A stretch of DNA of 64,000 bases from Pseudomonas viridiflava (GCF_900602065.1 NZ_UWFN01000350.1:62001-126000), one strand, 5' to 3'; positions 43,108-52,522 are shown, counted from the first letter of the stretch. Program-made: numbers and translations. Notes: generated by a model from the letters alone, not told the origin.

Positions 43108-44508
43108 ATGAGCAGCTATGACGTTGTGATTATTGGCGGCGGCCCCGGCGGCTATAACGCTGCCATTCGTGCCGGTCAGTTGGGGCTGAGCGTGGCCTGC
43201 ATTGAAGGCCGGGAGACATTGGGCGGCACCTGCCTGAACGTCGGCTGTATTCCTTCAAAAGCACTTCTGCATGCGTCGGAGCTGTACGAATCGGCGACGG
43301 GTGAAGAGTTCGCCAAGCTCGGTATCGAAGTCACACCCACGCTCAACCTTGCGCAGATGATGAAACAGAAAGGCGAGAGCGTAACCGCCCTGACCAAGGG
43401 CATCGAGTTCCTGTTTCGCAAATACAAAGCAGAATGGATCAAAGGCTGGGGCCGAATTGCAGGTCCAGGCAAAGTCATCGTCACCGATGCGCAAGGTGTG
43501 GAAACCGAGCTGCAAGCCAAAGACATCATCATCGCCACCGGGTCCGAGCCCACGCCGCTGCCGGGTGTCGACATCGACAACAAACGCATTCTGGACTCTA
43601 CCGGCGCGTTGTCTTTGACCGAAGTGCCCAAGCATCTGGTGGTCATCGGCGCCGGGGTTATCGGGCTGGAGCTGGGGTCGGTCTGGCGGCGTCTGGGGGC
43701 GAAAGTCACCGTGGTGGAATACCTTGACCACGTCGCCCACGGGACGGATCTGGAAGCGGGCAAAACCTTGCAGCGCTCACTGTCACGTCAGGGTATTGCG
43801 TTCAAGCTCAGCTCAAAGGTCACCACCGCTACAACGTCGGATCAAGGCGTCAATCTCAGCGTGGAGCCAGCAGCCGGAGGTGATGCCGAGCTGATCGAAG
43901 CTGATTACGTGCTGGTATCCATCGGACGTCGGCCATACACCAAGGGGCTGGGGCTGGAAACGGTCGGCCTTACTGTCGACAAGCGAGGCATGCTGGAGAA
44001 CAAAGGCCATCGTACTGCCGCCGAGAATGTCTGGGTGATCGGCGACGTCACCTCCGGCCCGATGCTCGCGCACAAGGCGGAGGACGAAGCCACGGTATGC
44101 CTGGAGCGCATCGTCGGCAAGGCTGGCGAGGTCAATTACAACCTGATCCCCAACGTGATCTACACACGCCCGGAACTGGCCAGCGTGGGCAAAACCGAAG
44201 AGCAACTCAAGGCTGATGGCCGCGCCTACAAAGTCGGGAAATTCCCGTTTAGCGCCAACAGTCGCTCAAAGGTCAATCACGAGACTGATGGCTTTGCCAA
44301 AGTCCTTGCTGATGAGCGCACTGATGAAATTCTGGGCGTGCATCTGGTAGGCCCGAGCGTCAGCGAAATGATCGCCGAGTTTTGCGTCGCTATGGAGTTT
44401 GCCGCTTCGTCCGAAGACATCGGCCTGATCAGTCACGCCCACCCTACCCGGTCCGAGGCCCTGCGCCAGGCGGCGATGAGCGTGATCGGGTTGCCGACGC
44501 AGTCGTAG
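43108..44508 (+). CDS. lpd: Dihydrolipoyl dehydrogenase, stand-alone (Lpd3-like)
   Basis: 466 residues. FAD site IIGGGPGGYNAA at the N-terminus, redox disulfide GGTCLNVGCIPSK (Cys41/Cys46 region), NAD site VIGAGVIGLELGSVW, and the C-terminal dimer residues SHAHPTRSEAL with the active-site His. It reoxidises dihydrolipoamide with NAD+. There are no E1/E2 genes nearby, so it is a free-standing isoenzyme such as P. aeruginosa Lpd3, not the E3 of a local complex. GAGGAAAAG precedes the ATG at 43108; an upstream ATG at 43069 is less likely. Confidence 0.9.
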   Translation: MSSYDVVIIGGGPGGYNAAIRAGQLGLSVACIEGRETLGGTCLNVGCIPSKALLHASELYESATGEEFAKLGIEVTPTLNLAQMMKQKGESVTALTKGIEFLFRKYKAEWIKGWGRIAGPGKVIVTDAQGVETELQAKDIIIATGSEPTPLPGVDIDNKRILDSTGALSLTEVPKHLVVIGAGVIGLELGSVWRRLGAKVTVVEYLDHVAHGTDLEAGKTLQRSLSRQGIAFKLSSKVTTATTSDQGVNLSVEPAAGGDAELIEADYVLVSIGRRPYTKGLGLETVGLTVDKRGMLENKGHRTAAENVWVIGDVTSGPMLAHKAEDEATVCLERIVGKAGEVNYNLIPNVIYTRPELASVGKTEEQLKADGRAYKVGKFPFSANSRSKVNHETDGFAKVLADERTDEILGVHLVGPSVSEMIAEFCVAMEFAASSEDIGLISHAHPTRSEALRQAAMSVIGLPTQS

Positions 44509-44528
44509 TTGGGTAACCCGCATGCCTT

Positions 44529-44620
44529 CCTGTGGGAGCTGGGCTTGCCCGCGATGGGCTAGATGCGATGGGTCTGATATCTGCGATGCCCTTATCGCGG
44601 GCAAGCCCGGCTCCCACAGG
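44529..44620. repeat. REP inverted pair, long-arm subtype
   Basis: Left arm CCTGTGGGAGCTGGGCTTGC and right arm GCAAGCCCGGCTCCCACAGG with CGCGAT/ATCGCG inside. It follows lpd. Confidence 0.9.
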
Positions 44621-44637
44621 ATGAACTGATTACGTAA

Positions 44638-44727
44638 GACCGGCTTTAGCCGGGAGGGCAATATTCCTGACGAAATAGACACTGGGAACGCACCGGCCTC
44701 CTCCCGGCTAAAGCCAGCCCTACAAGG
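44638..44727. repeat. REP-type inverted pair, GGCTTTAGCCGGGAGG subtype
   Basis: Left arm GACCGGCTTTAGCCGGGAGG and right arm CTCCCGGCTAAAGCCAGCCC. Two different REP pairs thus lie back to back after lpd; with them the 391-bp gap to opgD (44509-44899) is mostly repeats, and the last 170 bp hold the opgD promoter region, which is AT-rich but without a clear box. Confidence 0.8.
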
Positions 44728-44899
44728 AAATGCGCCATCCAGACACAACTGCGGCACATCTAAATCGTAATTATTTATGTTTTTTTCGAACCAGATGCTG
44801 TGTTTGTTATCTGTTGTCGGTAGTTTGGCGTTCAGCAAGGAGTCGTAGCGCGCAATTTTCTTGTGCAGGATGCACAGCACTCGTTAGGGGCTTCACCTT

Positions 44900-46522
44900 A
44901 TGAATCGCAGGACTCTCCTGAAAGCTTCGATGGCGTTGGCAGCTTATAGCAGCGTGCCAGCCTCGGGACTTTTTGCTGCACGCGCGATGGCCGCCACGGC
45001 CGACGGCGAAATCGAACATTTTGACTTCGATGCATTGAAGGCCCATGCCAAGCAATTGGCCGGTCGGGGCTACGTCAGCAACAAGCAAGTGCTGCCTCCA
45101 GTACTGGCCAACATGACGCCTCAGCAGTTCAACGCCATCAAATACGACGCTGGCCACTCCTTGTGGAACGAGCTTCACGGCCAACTGGACGTGCATTTCT
45201 TCCACGTCGGCATGGGCTTCAAGACGCCGGTACGCATGTACAGCGTCAACCCGAAGACCAAAGAGTCCCGGGAAGTGCACTTCCGCCACGAGCTGTTCAA
45301 CTACGAGTCCAGCGGCATCGACAAATCGCTGGTCAAAGGTGACCTGGGCTTCGCCGGCTTCAAGCTGTTCAAGGCGCCAGAAATCGCCATCAATGACGTC
45401 GTGTCGTTCCTTGGCGCCAGTTATTTCCGCGCGGTGGACAGCAACAAGCAATACGGCTTGTCGGCACGTGGCCTGGCCATCGACACCTATGCCAAGCGTC
45501 AGGAAGAGTTTCCGGACTTCACCAAGTTCTGGTTTGAAACCCCGGACAAGAACGCCACGCGTTTTGTCGTCTACGCGCTGCTGGATTCACCAAGCTGCAC
45601 CGGCGCCTACCGTTTTGATATCGACTGCCAGTCCGGCCAGGTCGTCATGGACATCGACGCGAACATCAACGCACGCACTGATATCGATCAGATGGGCATC
45701 TCGCCGATGACCAGTATGTTCAGCTGCGGTACTCACGAACGCCGGATGTGCGACACCATTCACCCGCAGATCCATGACTCGGATCGCCTGGCGATGTGGC
45801 GCGGTAACGGCGAATGGATCTGCCGTCCGCTGAACAACCCGCCTAGCCTGCAATTCAACGCTTTCGCCGACAAAGACCCGAAAGGTTTCGGCCTGGTACA
45901 GACCGACCACGAATTCGCCAGCTATCAGGACACCGTTGACTGGTATCACCGTCGGCCAAGCCTGTGGGTGGAACCAACCACGCCATGGGGCGAAGGCGCG
46001 GTGAATCTGGTGGAAATCGTGACCACCGGCGAGACGATGGATAACATCGTGGTGTTCTGGACGCCGAAGGACAAGATCAAGGCTGGTCAATCGGTCAATT
46101 ACGGCTACAAGCTGTATTGGGCGCCGCTGCCACCTGTGCGTACGCCGCTGGCTCAGGTCCACGCGACCCGCTCCGGTATGGGCGGCTTCACGGAAGGCTG
46201 GGCTCCGGGCGAGCATTATCCGAAATTCTGGGCACGACGTTTTGCTGTGGACTTCAACGGCGGCGGCCTGGAAAGCCTGCCGGAAGGCACCGCTATCGAG
46301 CCAATCGTGACCGTATCGCATGGCAAGCTGCAGGAATTCAATATTCTCGTGCTGCCGGATATCAAGGGTTACCGGATTATTTTCGACTGGCTGCCAGACA
46401 GTGACTCGGTCGAACCAGTTGAGATGCGTATGTACATCAAGACTCAGGACCGGACGCTGAGTGAGACCTGGCTCTACCAGTACTTCCCCCCAGCTCCTGA
46501 TAAGCGCAAATACCCGGCATAA
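44900..46522 (+). CDS. opgD: Glucan biosynthesis protein D (periplasmic)
   Basis: 540 residues. The start MNRRTLLKASMALAAYSS is a twin-arginine (Tat) signal, as in E. coli OpgD; this separates it from OpgG, which uses Sec. The mature part is a MdoG/OpgD domain (FDFDALKAHAKQLAGRGYV, VRMYSVNPKT, GISPMTSMFSCG, EPTTPWGEGAVNLVEI). It shapes the branching of osmoregulated periplasmic glucans. OpgG/OpgH genes are not nearby. A hairpin follows the stop at 46536. Confidence 0.93.
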   Translation: MNRRTLLKASMALAAYSSVPASGLFAARAMAATADGEIEHFDFDALKAHAKQLAGRGYVSNKQVLPPVLANMTPQQFNAIKYDAGHSLWNELHGQLDVHFFHVGMGFKTPVRMYSVNPKTKESREVHFRHELFNYESSGIDKSLVKGDLGFAGFKLFKAPEIAINDVVSFLGASYFRAVDSNKQYGLSARGLAIDTYAKRQEEFPDFTKFWFETPDKNATRFVVYALLDSPSCTGAYRFDIDCQSGQVVMDIDANINARTDIDQMGISPMTSMFSCGTHERRMCDTIHPQIHDSDRLAMWRGNGEWICRPLNNPPSLQFNAFADKDPKGFGLVQTDHEFASYQDTVDWYHRRPSLWVEPTTPWGEGAVNLVEIVTTGETMDNIVVFWTPKDKIKAGQSVNYGYKLYWAPLPPVRTPLAQVHATRSGMGGFTEGWAPGEHYPKFWARRFAVDFNGGGLESLPEGTAIEPIVTVSHGKLQEFNILVLPDIKGYRIIFDWLPDSDSVEPVEMRMYIKTQDRTLSETWLYQYFPPAPDKRKYPA

Positions 46523-46535
46523 GCCGGTCTGGTTC

Positions 46536-46564
46536 AGAGGTGCTTGCAGTGTGCAGGCACCTCT
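46536..46564 (+). terminator. Hairpin after opgD
   Basis: AGAGGTGC and GCACCTCT with an inner TGCA/TGCA pair form a stem 13 nt after the stop. The following TTGAATC is a poor T tract, so it may be a weak terminator. Confidence 0.5.
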
Positions 46565-46667
46565 TGAATCTCCCGCCGCGTCAATTTTATGATCCCTTCT
46601 AATTCAAAGAGTTGCGATCCATGCCAGCGATCGCCCGTCGGATCTCGCTCGAATATTGACTAATTTG

Positions 46668-46697
46668 TTGACAGTCTCCTGAACTCAGGCTGATATA
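46668..46697 (+). promoter_or_regulatory. Sigma-70-like promoter TTGACA-N18-GATATA
   Basis: The -35 hexamer is perfect (46668-46673), the -10 GATATA (46692-46697) has two mismatches to TATAAT. It points to the glycan operon at 46969 and would give a 5' leader of about 265 nt that contains the inverted repeat 46854-46927. By eye no other candidate stands out in the 446-bp gap 46523-46968. Confidence 0.5.
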
Positions 46698-46853
46698 CCC
46701 ACTGTCATTTCTGATTCACCCCCTGCCTGTTAGTCCTGTCGCGTCGTCCATTCCACTGGCCGATGGGGCGGTAGCGTGGACGATGGTTTTCTGCTCATCC
46801 CGACAAGTCGCTCCTGTCAAAACAAACTGCAGGCTTCCAGATTGACCCTAACC

Positions 46854-46927
46854 CTGTAGGAGCTGCCGAAGGCTGCGAAGCAGTCATCCGGCCATACCGC
46901 CATCGCAGCCTTCGGCAGCTCCTACAG
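46854..46927. repeat. Inverted pair CTGTAGGAGCTGCCGAAGG, near-perfect
   Basis: Left arm 46854-46877 and right arm 46904-46927 are exact reverse complements over 24 bp. It lies in the presumed leader of the glycan operon, 41 bp before the first start codon, so the RNA hairpin could affect translation. Intact version of the repeat at 22974. Confidence 0.85.
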
Positions 46928-46968
46928 AACAGCGGCCTTCCCAATCAGCATTCCCGAGGCAGAAAAAC

Positions 46969-48276
46969 ATGATGTTGAACTCTGCGAATGGCAGCGACGC
47001 TCGCTCGTCGATTCTGTCCTTCAACAAGTCGACGGCGGTGGTATGGATTGCCATCAGCCTGATACTGATCGAGACCTTTTCCGGCGCGCTGCGCTTCTAC
47101 TTCGACAAGGCCGGTATCGCACCTGTGCTGTACCTGCCGAAAGTCGCGTGCCTGGTGATGTTTACCCTGGAGCTGCGCGACTATAAAGCAGGCCGGATGG
47201 TCTGGCTGAGCATGCTGCTGTTGATGGTTTCAAGTTTGCTGGCCATGCTGCACGGCGCGACCCTGAACAACGTTGCCTTTGCGCTATTCGGCATCAGCCC
47301 GCTGCTGTTCGGGCTGGTCTGCAGCGAACACTTGTTCCACCGCCGCCGGTTATTTCTCTGGGTGATTGGCCTGTGTCTGGGGGCGTCCCTGATAGGCGTT
47401 GCGCTGGATAAATTCACCGCCGTGCCCTGGAAAGGTTACAGCTACAACATCGGCGACGCGCAACTGAGCGCCAACACATCGTGGACCACGGACACCGAAG
47501 ACCGGATCGCCGGTTTTGCCCGCGTCTCCAACATCCTGTCGATCCTGATCGCTATCTACAGCCTGTATCTGTTGATACTGCTGCGCTCTCGCCTGCTGTG
47601 GATTCTATTAAGCCCGGTAGCGCTTTACGCAATCGTCGTGACCACCAGTAAAGCCCCCGCTGCCGCATTCGCGTTGACCCTGATGCTATTGCTGATCAGC
47701 CGCATGCGCTGGACGACCCGTATCGTCTGCACCATCACGGTATTGGCGGGGCTGACACTGCCGGTGCTGGGCATGGTTTACGACTTTGACATGCGCACGG
47801 TCAGTAGCAGCAGCTCCGCATTGGGCACCTTGTACGACCGGCTGATCAATACCTGGCCCAATGTCGCTCACGCGATCAGCAAAGAAGGCTGGACCCTGAC
47901 CGGCGCGGGCTTTGGCATGTTCGGTGGCTCGGCCTCGATGTTCCCGGTACCCGGCGGCGAGATGCTGGTGGGTTCGGACAGCAGCGCGATGTATCTGTGG
48001 GCAATGCTGGGGCTGGGCGGAGTGCTGCTGTATCTGCTGCAGATTCCCCTGTTTTTTAAGCTGAGCGATGACGACAGTCACGTTGGCAGAGCATTGCTGG
48101 CGATCACCTTTTGTTGCTGCATGATCAGTTGGACCACTGACATGTTTGAAGTCACGGTGGCCAACCTGTTCCTGGGTCTGGCGATCGGTCATGCGCTGTC
48201 CGACAAACTCATGGATAGCCGCAAAACTCCGCGGCCGCAGGCGTTTCACTTATCGCCTGCACCGACGGTGTACTGA
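46969..48276 (+). CDS. O-antigen-ligase/polymerase-like membrane protein (PslJ-like)
   Basis: 435 residues with about ten to eleven hydrophobic helices and one long periplasmic loop in the second half (about residues 265-335, with DRLINTWPNVAHAISKEGWTLTG and GFGMFGGSASMFP), the topology of Wzy/WaaL-type glycan polymerases and ligases. Sequence identity within this group is low, so the assignment rests on topology and context. It starts a three-gene unit with a PslG-like glycosidase (stop-to-start 2 bp) and an acyltransferase. In psl loci the matching polymerase is PslJ. No glycosyltransferase gene is in the neighbourhood. Confidence 0.7.
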   Translation: MMLNSANGSDARSSILSFNKSTAVVWIAISLILIETFSGALRFYFDKAGIAPVLYLPKVACLVMFTLELRDYKAGRMVWLSMLLLMVSSLLAMLHGATLNNVAFALFGISPLLFGLVCSEHLFHRRRLFLWVIGLCLGASLIGVALDKFTAVPWKGYSYNIGDAQLSANTSWTTDTEDRIAGFARVSNILSILIAIYSLYLLILLRSRLLWILLSPVALYAIVVTTSKAPAAAFALTLMLLLISRMRWTTRIVCTITVLAGLTLPVLGMVYDFDMRTVSSSSSALGTLYDRLINTWPNVAHAISKEGWTLTGAGFGMFGGSASMFPVPGGEMLVGSDSSAMYLWAMLGLGGVLLYLLQIPLFFKLSDDDSHVGRALLAITFCCCMISWTTDMFEVTVANLFLGLAIGHALSDKLMDSRKTPRPQAFHLSPAPTVY

Positions 48277-48278
48277 CT

Positions 48279-49592
48279 ATGTCTGGCAAAGGATTTGCCA
48301 TCGGACTGGCCTGCATTGCCTGCCTGACCTGCACTGCGGCGAACGCCGAAGAAGCCTTCATTCTGGGTATCAGCACACACCTGATGAACTTCGATGCCTC
48401 GCCAAAACCTGCTTTGCAACTGGCGGCAAAGGCAGGCTTTGCCGCCGTCAAGGATGACGCCTTCTGGTCAACCGCAGAACCAAAGCCCAATCAATGGCGC
48501 ATCATTGCGCCATGGCGCGATTACCTCAGCACAGCCAGCAGCCTCAAACTTGAAAGGCTGACGCTGCTGGACTACAGCACCTCATTCCACGACAACGCCA
48601 AACCCCGTTCGCCGGCGGTCAAAGCGGGCTATTTGAACTACGTGGATTACGTGACTGGTCAGTTGGGCAATAAAGTCGACTTTTACGAGATCTGGAACGA
48701 GTGGGACCTTGAAGCGCCCAAGGACCCACAGCTAAGCGCCGACTACGCCACTCTGGTCCGTGAAGCGGTCCCTTTGATCCGCAAGAACACCGCAGAGGTC
48801 AACGGCATCCCCGCCAAAATCCTCGCAGGCTCGGTAACGCCCGAAGGCATGGACAACGGTTTTGCTGATCGGCTGATCGACGCGGGCATGCTGAATCTGG
48901 TCGATGGGCTCTCGATTCATCCGTACGCCCACTGCGCACCTGATGGGCGCAACAACCCTGAAAGCTGGGTGCAGTGGCTGCGCGATTATGAACAGCATGT
49001 CCGTACCAGGGCCGGTCGTATCGTCCCGATCTACATCACGGAAATGGCCTGGCCCAGCCACAAGGGTCCGTGCGGCAACACAGCACAGACGCAGGCGGCC
49101 TATCTGGCGCGAATTCTGTTATTCGCTCGCACGGTCCCCAATATCAAAGGCCTGTGGTGGTACGACCTGATCAACGACGGGCCAGACAGAACCGATCAGG
49201 AGCACAACTTCGGGTTGCTCAATGAAGACCTTTCTCCCAAACCCGCTTATGGCGTGGTCTTGGCCCTCGCCGAGATAATCAAACATTTCACTTGGGACGC
49301 TCAGGCCAGTCTTCAGTCTGCCAACGTCTATCAGTTGCACTTCAGCAGAGGCAACGCACAGGTCATCGCCGCTTGGGCGGTCGGCGGGTCACGGCAGGAG
49401 CAGATCATCAGCACCCGCCCGATGAGAGGGCCGGTCATGTTCGTTGACACCGCCGACCCCGGCAAAGGACAGATGTCCGGCGAGGCATTCTGGCGTTGTC
49501 AGGACGGCCAGTGTTCGGCTCCAGTCACCCTTACCCGCTTTCCGAAAATCATCAGCCTGAACTCCGAAACCGTCGCGCCACAACGCCCCTGA
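48279..49592 (+). CDS. PslG-like secreted glycoside hydrolase (GH39-like)
   Basis: 437 residues: signal peptide (IGLACIACLTCTAANA) and a TIM-barrel with the two expected carboxylates, acid/base Glu in FYEIWNEWD and nucleophile Glu in IYITEMAWP. This is the pattern of clan A glycosidases such as GH39 and of PslG, which hydrolyses exopolysaccharide in the periplasm. The C-terminal part (about 330-437) is a beta-rich accessory domain. The gene starts 2 bp after the polymerase stop, and the acyltransferase follows after 42 bp. The polymer it acts on is unknown. Confidence 0.78.
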   Translation: MSGKGFAIGLACIACLTCTAANAEEAFILGISTHLMNFDASPKPALQLAAKAGFAAVKDDAFWSTAEPKPNQWRIIAPWRDYLSTASSLKLERLTLLDYSTSFHDNAKPRSPAVKAGYLNYVDYVTGQLGNKVDFYEIWNEWDLEAPKDPQLSADYATLVREAVPLIRKNTAEVNGIPAKILAGSVTPEGMDNGFADRLIDAGMLNLVDGLSIHPYAHCAPDGRNNPESWVQWLRDYEQHVRTRAGRIVPIYITEMAWPSHKGPCGNTAQTQAAYLARILLFARTVPNIKGLWWYDLINDGPDRTDQEHNFGLLNEDLSPKPAYGVVLALAEIIKHFTWDAQASLQSANVYQLHFSRGNAQVIAAWAVGGSRQEQIISTRPMRGPVMFVDTADPGKGQMSGEAFWRCQDGQCSAPVTLTRFPKIISLNSETVAPQRP

Positions 49593-49634
49593 CTTCATCC
49601 CCTCCCCCTGTTGCCAACGCCAGCGAAGAACGCC

Positions 49635-51527
49635 ATGGACTTCAGAAAAGACATCAATGGATTGCGCGCCATCGCGGTGATTGCCGTGCTGCTTTTCCAC
49701 TTCAATCCCGGCTGGTTGCCCGGCGGATTTGCGGGTGTGGATATCTTTTTTGTGATCTCAGGCTACCTGATCACCGGGATCATCCTGCGCAGTCTGCAGG
49801 CGGGCAATTTCAGCCTTATCGCGTTTTACAAGTCCCGGGCCCGGCGCATTATTCCGGCGCTGGCGGTGCTGTGCTTTGTACTTCTGCTCGCGGGCTGGTT
49901 TTACCTGTTGCCGCAGGATTACAGCGAGCTGGGCAAACATATCGCTGCCAGCCTGGGGTTTGTATCGAATGTCATTTACTGGTTCGAAGCGGGTTATTTC
50001 ACCCCTGGCGCCCATGAGAAATGGTTACTGCACACGTGGTCGCTCTCGGTGGAGTGGCAGTTTTATATGGTGTACCCGCTGGTGTTGCTGGCGTTGAGCC
50101 GAGTGATCGGCTTGCAGCATCTACGCTGGCTGATCCTCGGCGCATGCCTGGCAGGGTTCGGCTTCTGTATTTACGGCTCGTTCAAATGGCCAGAGCCATC
50201 GTTCTATCTGCTGCCCACAAGGGCCTGGGAACTGCTGGTGGGTGCAGTCGCCTGCGTCTTCCCGATCACACTTCAACGAGCGCATCAACGCGCACTGGAG
50301 CGTGTCGGGCTGGGGTTGATGCTGACAAGCTTCTTCGTCCTTTCGGAGAAAGATATCTGGCCCGGTTACCTGGCCATTTTGCCGGTGATGGGGGCTTTGG
50401 CGGTGATCCTTGCCGCTCGACAAGACTCCTTCCTGACCAGCAACCGGTTCTCGCAATGGACCGGAACACTGTCGTACTCGCTATACCTCTGGCACTGGCC
50501 GGTAGTGGTATTCATGAGCTACTCAGGTTATCTGGGCGAAACGCCCAACCTGTTGCTCGGCATTCTGTGCGCGTTTGCATTGGGCCTGGCGTCTTATCAA
50601 CTGATCGAAAAATCACCCGCTGCAACACCCGGCAGATTGCGCTGGAGGTTCGCCACCGTGAGCGCGTTGATTGGCTCGGTGTTCGTCGCTGCCGGTGCAG
50701 TGAACGCTACAGAGGGGGCGGTTTCCCCGCTTCGCTCGGTGAGCATCTCGGACAAAGCGCGCTTCGTGCAGGACTACGCCAACCGACAGAAGAATCTTTA
50801 TGAAACCTACTGGCTCAAATGCGATGCCTTTTCTGCGTTCACTGAGCGGGGTCTGTCTGCCATTGATCCATCCTGCACAGAGAAACGTGGCCAGGGCGGG
50901 GTCTTCCTGTGGGGCGACTCTCACGCTCAGGCTCTATCACTGGGTTTGCGAACGCTGTTAACGCGCGGCACGCCGTTTTATCAGGTGGCTTCTGCAGGTT
51001 GTAAACCCAGCCTGACCCAGGACAACGGACGCGCCACAGCGCCGCGCCTCACCTGCAACTACTCCAACAGGACTGCACTGCAAAGTATTCGCGAGCTGCG
51101 TCCGGACGTCGTAGTGATCGCCCAGAAAGATCAACACGATAAAACGCACTGGAGTGAAATTGCGGCACGCCTCAAGAGCTATGGGGTCAAGCACATCGTG
51201 TTATTGGGGCCGCTGCCACAATGGAGCCCTTCATTACCGAGCGTTATCGCCAATCGCCATTGGGGAGTGAATGACTCGCACATCAGCGACCCGGCGCTGG
51301 ACCAAAGCGTCATGGCAGCTGATCGGGCGACTCGAAGCCAGATCGATCCCGAGGCTGTCGATTTCGTGTCACTGATCGACAGGCTGTGCGTGGCCAACTC
51401 CTGCCTGGTCAGACTGCAGGACCACTCACTGCTGCAGATCGACTCGGGCCATCTCAGTGAAAAGGGCTCGCTATACATCGTGAAGAATTTTGTTTTGCCC
51501 GAGCTGAAGACCCAAGCCACTCGATAA
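49635..51527 (+). CDS. Acyltransferase-3 with C-terminal SGNH domain (OafA/PslL-like)
   Basis: 630 residues: about ten membrane helices in an AT3 domain (residues 1-340; FRKDINGLRAIAVIAVLLFH, DIFFVISGYLITG and the SVEWQFYMVYPL motif) and a periplasmic SGNH domain with GDSHAQALS at its start and DSGHLSEKG at the end, so the Ser, Asp and His are all seen. Such fusions O-acetylate surface glycans. The ATG at 49635 is preferred over a TTG 24 nt earlier. Third gene of the glycan operon; ends in a terminator at 51544. Confidence 0.88.
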   Translation: MDFRKDINGLRAIAVIAVLLFHFNPGWLPGGFAGVDIFFVISGYLITGIILRSLQAGNFSLIAFYKSRARRIIPALAVLCFVLLLAGWFYLLPQDYSELGKHIAASLGFVSNVIYWFEAGYFTPGAHEKWLLHTWSLSVEWQFYMVYPLVLLALSRVIGLQHLRWLILGACLAGFGFCIYGSFKWPEPSFYLLPTRAWELLVGAVACVFPITLQRAHQRALERVGLGLMLTSFFVLSEKDIWPGYLAILPVMGALAVILAARQDSFLTSNRFSQWTGTLSYSLYLWHWPVVVFMSYSGYLGETPNLLLGILCAFALGLASYQLIEKSPAATPGRLRWRFATVSALIGSVFVAAGAVNATEGAVSPLRSVSISDKARFVQDYANRQKNLYETYWLKCDAFSAFTERGLSAIDPSCTEKRGQGGVFLWGDSHAQALSLGLRTLLTRGTPFYQVASAGCKPSLTQDNGRATAPRLTCNYSNRTALQSIRELRPDVVVIAQKDQHDKTHWSEIAARLKSYGVKHIVLLGPLPQWSPSLPSVIANRHWGVNDSHISDPALDQSVMAADRATRSQIDPEAVDFVSLIDRLCVANSCLVRLQDHSLLQIDSGHLSEKGSLYIVKNFVLPELKTQATR

Positions 51528-51543
51528 CAGCCTGCGACGACCG

Positions 51544-51576
51544 GCCCGCCTGACACTGATCAGCGCGGGCTTTTTT
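51544..51576 (+). terminator. Intrinsic terminator of the glycan operon
   Basis: GCCCGC and GCGGGC pair across 15 nt and are followed by TTTTTT, 17 nt after the acyltransferase stop codon. Confidence 0.8.
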
Positions 51577-51659
51577 ACGCCCAACGTAAATCTTCACGCC
51601 GTCGCCACGTTTGGCTGTTAAGTTGAGCGCAGGACATTTTGCAGGATGCAGGATTGAAC

Positions 51660-52448
51660 ATGTTTTGGAGACAGACACTTCTCGCAATAACCTTCGCGAT
51701 GTTGAGCCTGCTGGCAGCAGCACAGGCGGAAACCTATCAGGCGGGAGGTAGTCAATGGCGACCGTTCAGCTATGAAGACACGCAAGGCAACCTGCGCGGC
51801 ATCTCCACTGATATCGCCCGGCGAGTGTTGCATCAGGCCAACATAGAGGCCCACTTCGTTTCTTACCCGGTCAATCGTCTGCAAGCGATGCTGAACAAGG
51901 GCGAGCTCGACCTGAACTACGCCGACTCATCGCAATGGAACAGCCCGGAAGAGCTTCGCCATTTTGCTTTTTCCGACCCCTACATCCGCGTCAAAGAACA
52001 TCTCTACTATCTCAAAGGCAGCCCCGCCGTCCCGATCCCTGTGGATAAGTTACGGGGCCTGACCATTGGTACCGTCAGGGGCTATACCTACCTGACCATG
52101 GACCCGTCTTTCGCGGATAAACGCCTGGTCCAGCTGGAAACCTCCGAAGACCCGGCATTGCTTCAACTGCTATTGGCCAGACGCGTTGACGCCGTCGCGA
52201 TGGTCGATGATCTTTTTGATTACCTCATTGCGGAGCAACGTCTGGATCCGAACCTTTTTCAGCGGGGCGCACGGCTCAGTGATTCCCCGGTAAGTATCAA
52301 GTTACAACCGGAATTGGCGGGGCTGCTGCCGGATATAAACAAGGCGATCCGGGCACTTGTCCGCAGTGGAGAAATAGACAGGATTCGCAGGTTCTACCTC
52401 TCTCCTCATCCTGCTGACGGTTGTCAAAACAGAGACGCAACCTGTTGA
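51660..52448 (+). CDS. Periplasmic solute-binding protein, family 3 (amino-acid type)
   Basis: 262 residues with a signal peptide (RQTLLAITFAMLSLLAAAQA|ET) and a type 2 periplasmic binding fold: WRPFSYEDTQGNLRGISTDIARRVL, LNYADSSQWNSPEE and GLTIGTVRGYTYLTMD. There are no permease or ATPase genes nearby. This resembles the many orphan binding proteins of Pseudomonas that may act as sensors. ATG at 51660 follows GCAGGATT; an upstream ATG at 51639 would push the signal peptide inward. The ligand cannot be inferred. Confidence 0.8.
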   Translation: MFWRQTLLAITFAMLSLLAAAQAETYQAGGSQWRPFSYEDTQGNLRGISTDIARRVLHQANIEAHFVSYPVNRLQAMLNKGELDLNYADSSQWNSPEELRHFAFSDPYIRVKEHLYYLKGSPAVPIPVDKLRGLTIGTVRGYTYLTMDPSFADKRLVQLETSEDPALLQLLLARRVDAVAMVDDLFDYLIAEQRLDPNLFQRGARLSDSPVSIKLQPELAGLLPDINKAIRALVRSGEIDRIRRFYLSPHPADGCQNRDATC

Positions 52449-52496
52449 TAAGTGGCAACCGATCGTCAATTCGAAATTAAGTTCATATTGCTAAAT

Positions 52497-52522
52497 TTAT
52501 CAAGGACATAGCTTAAAACAAT
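52497..52522. promoter_or_regulatory. Partial OxyR-like half-sites before katB
   Basis: TTAT-N7-ATAG-N7-CAAT at 52497-52522 keeps the spacing of the OxyR consensus (ATAG-N7-CTAT repeats) but only one quartet is perfect. katB is OxyR-controlled in P. aeruginosa, which is why I looked; the match is weak. Confidence 0.25.

Noticed and set aside
44807..45451. Minus-strand ORF of 214 codons across the opgD start
   Set aside because: Opposes the well-supported Tat signal and N-terminus of OpgD; no motif.
52497..52522. Firm OxyR site before katB
   Set aside because: Only one of three quartets is perfect; kept as a low-confidence feature only.
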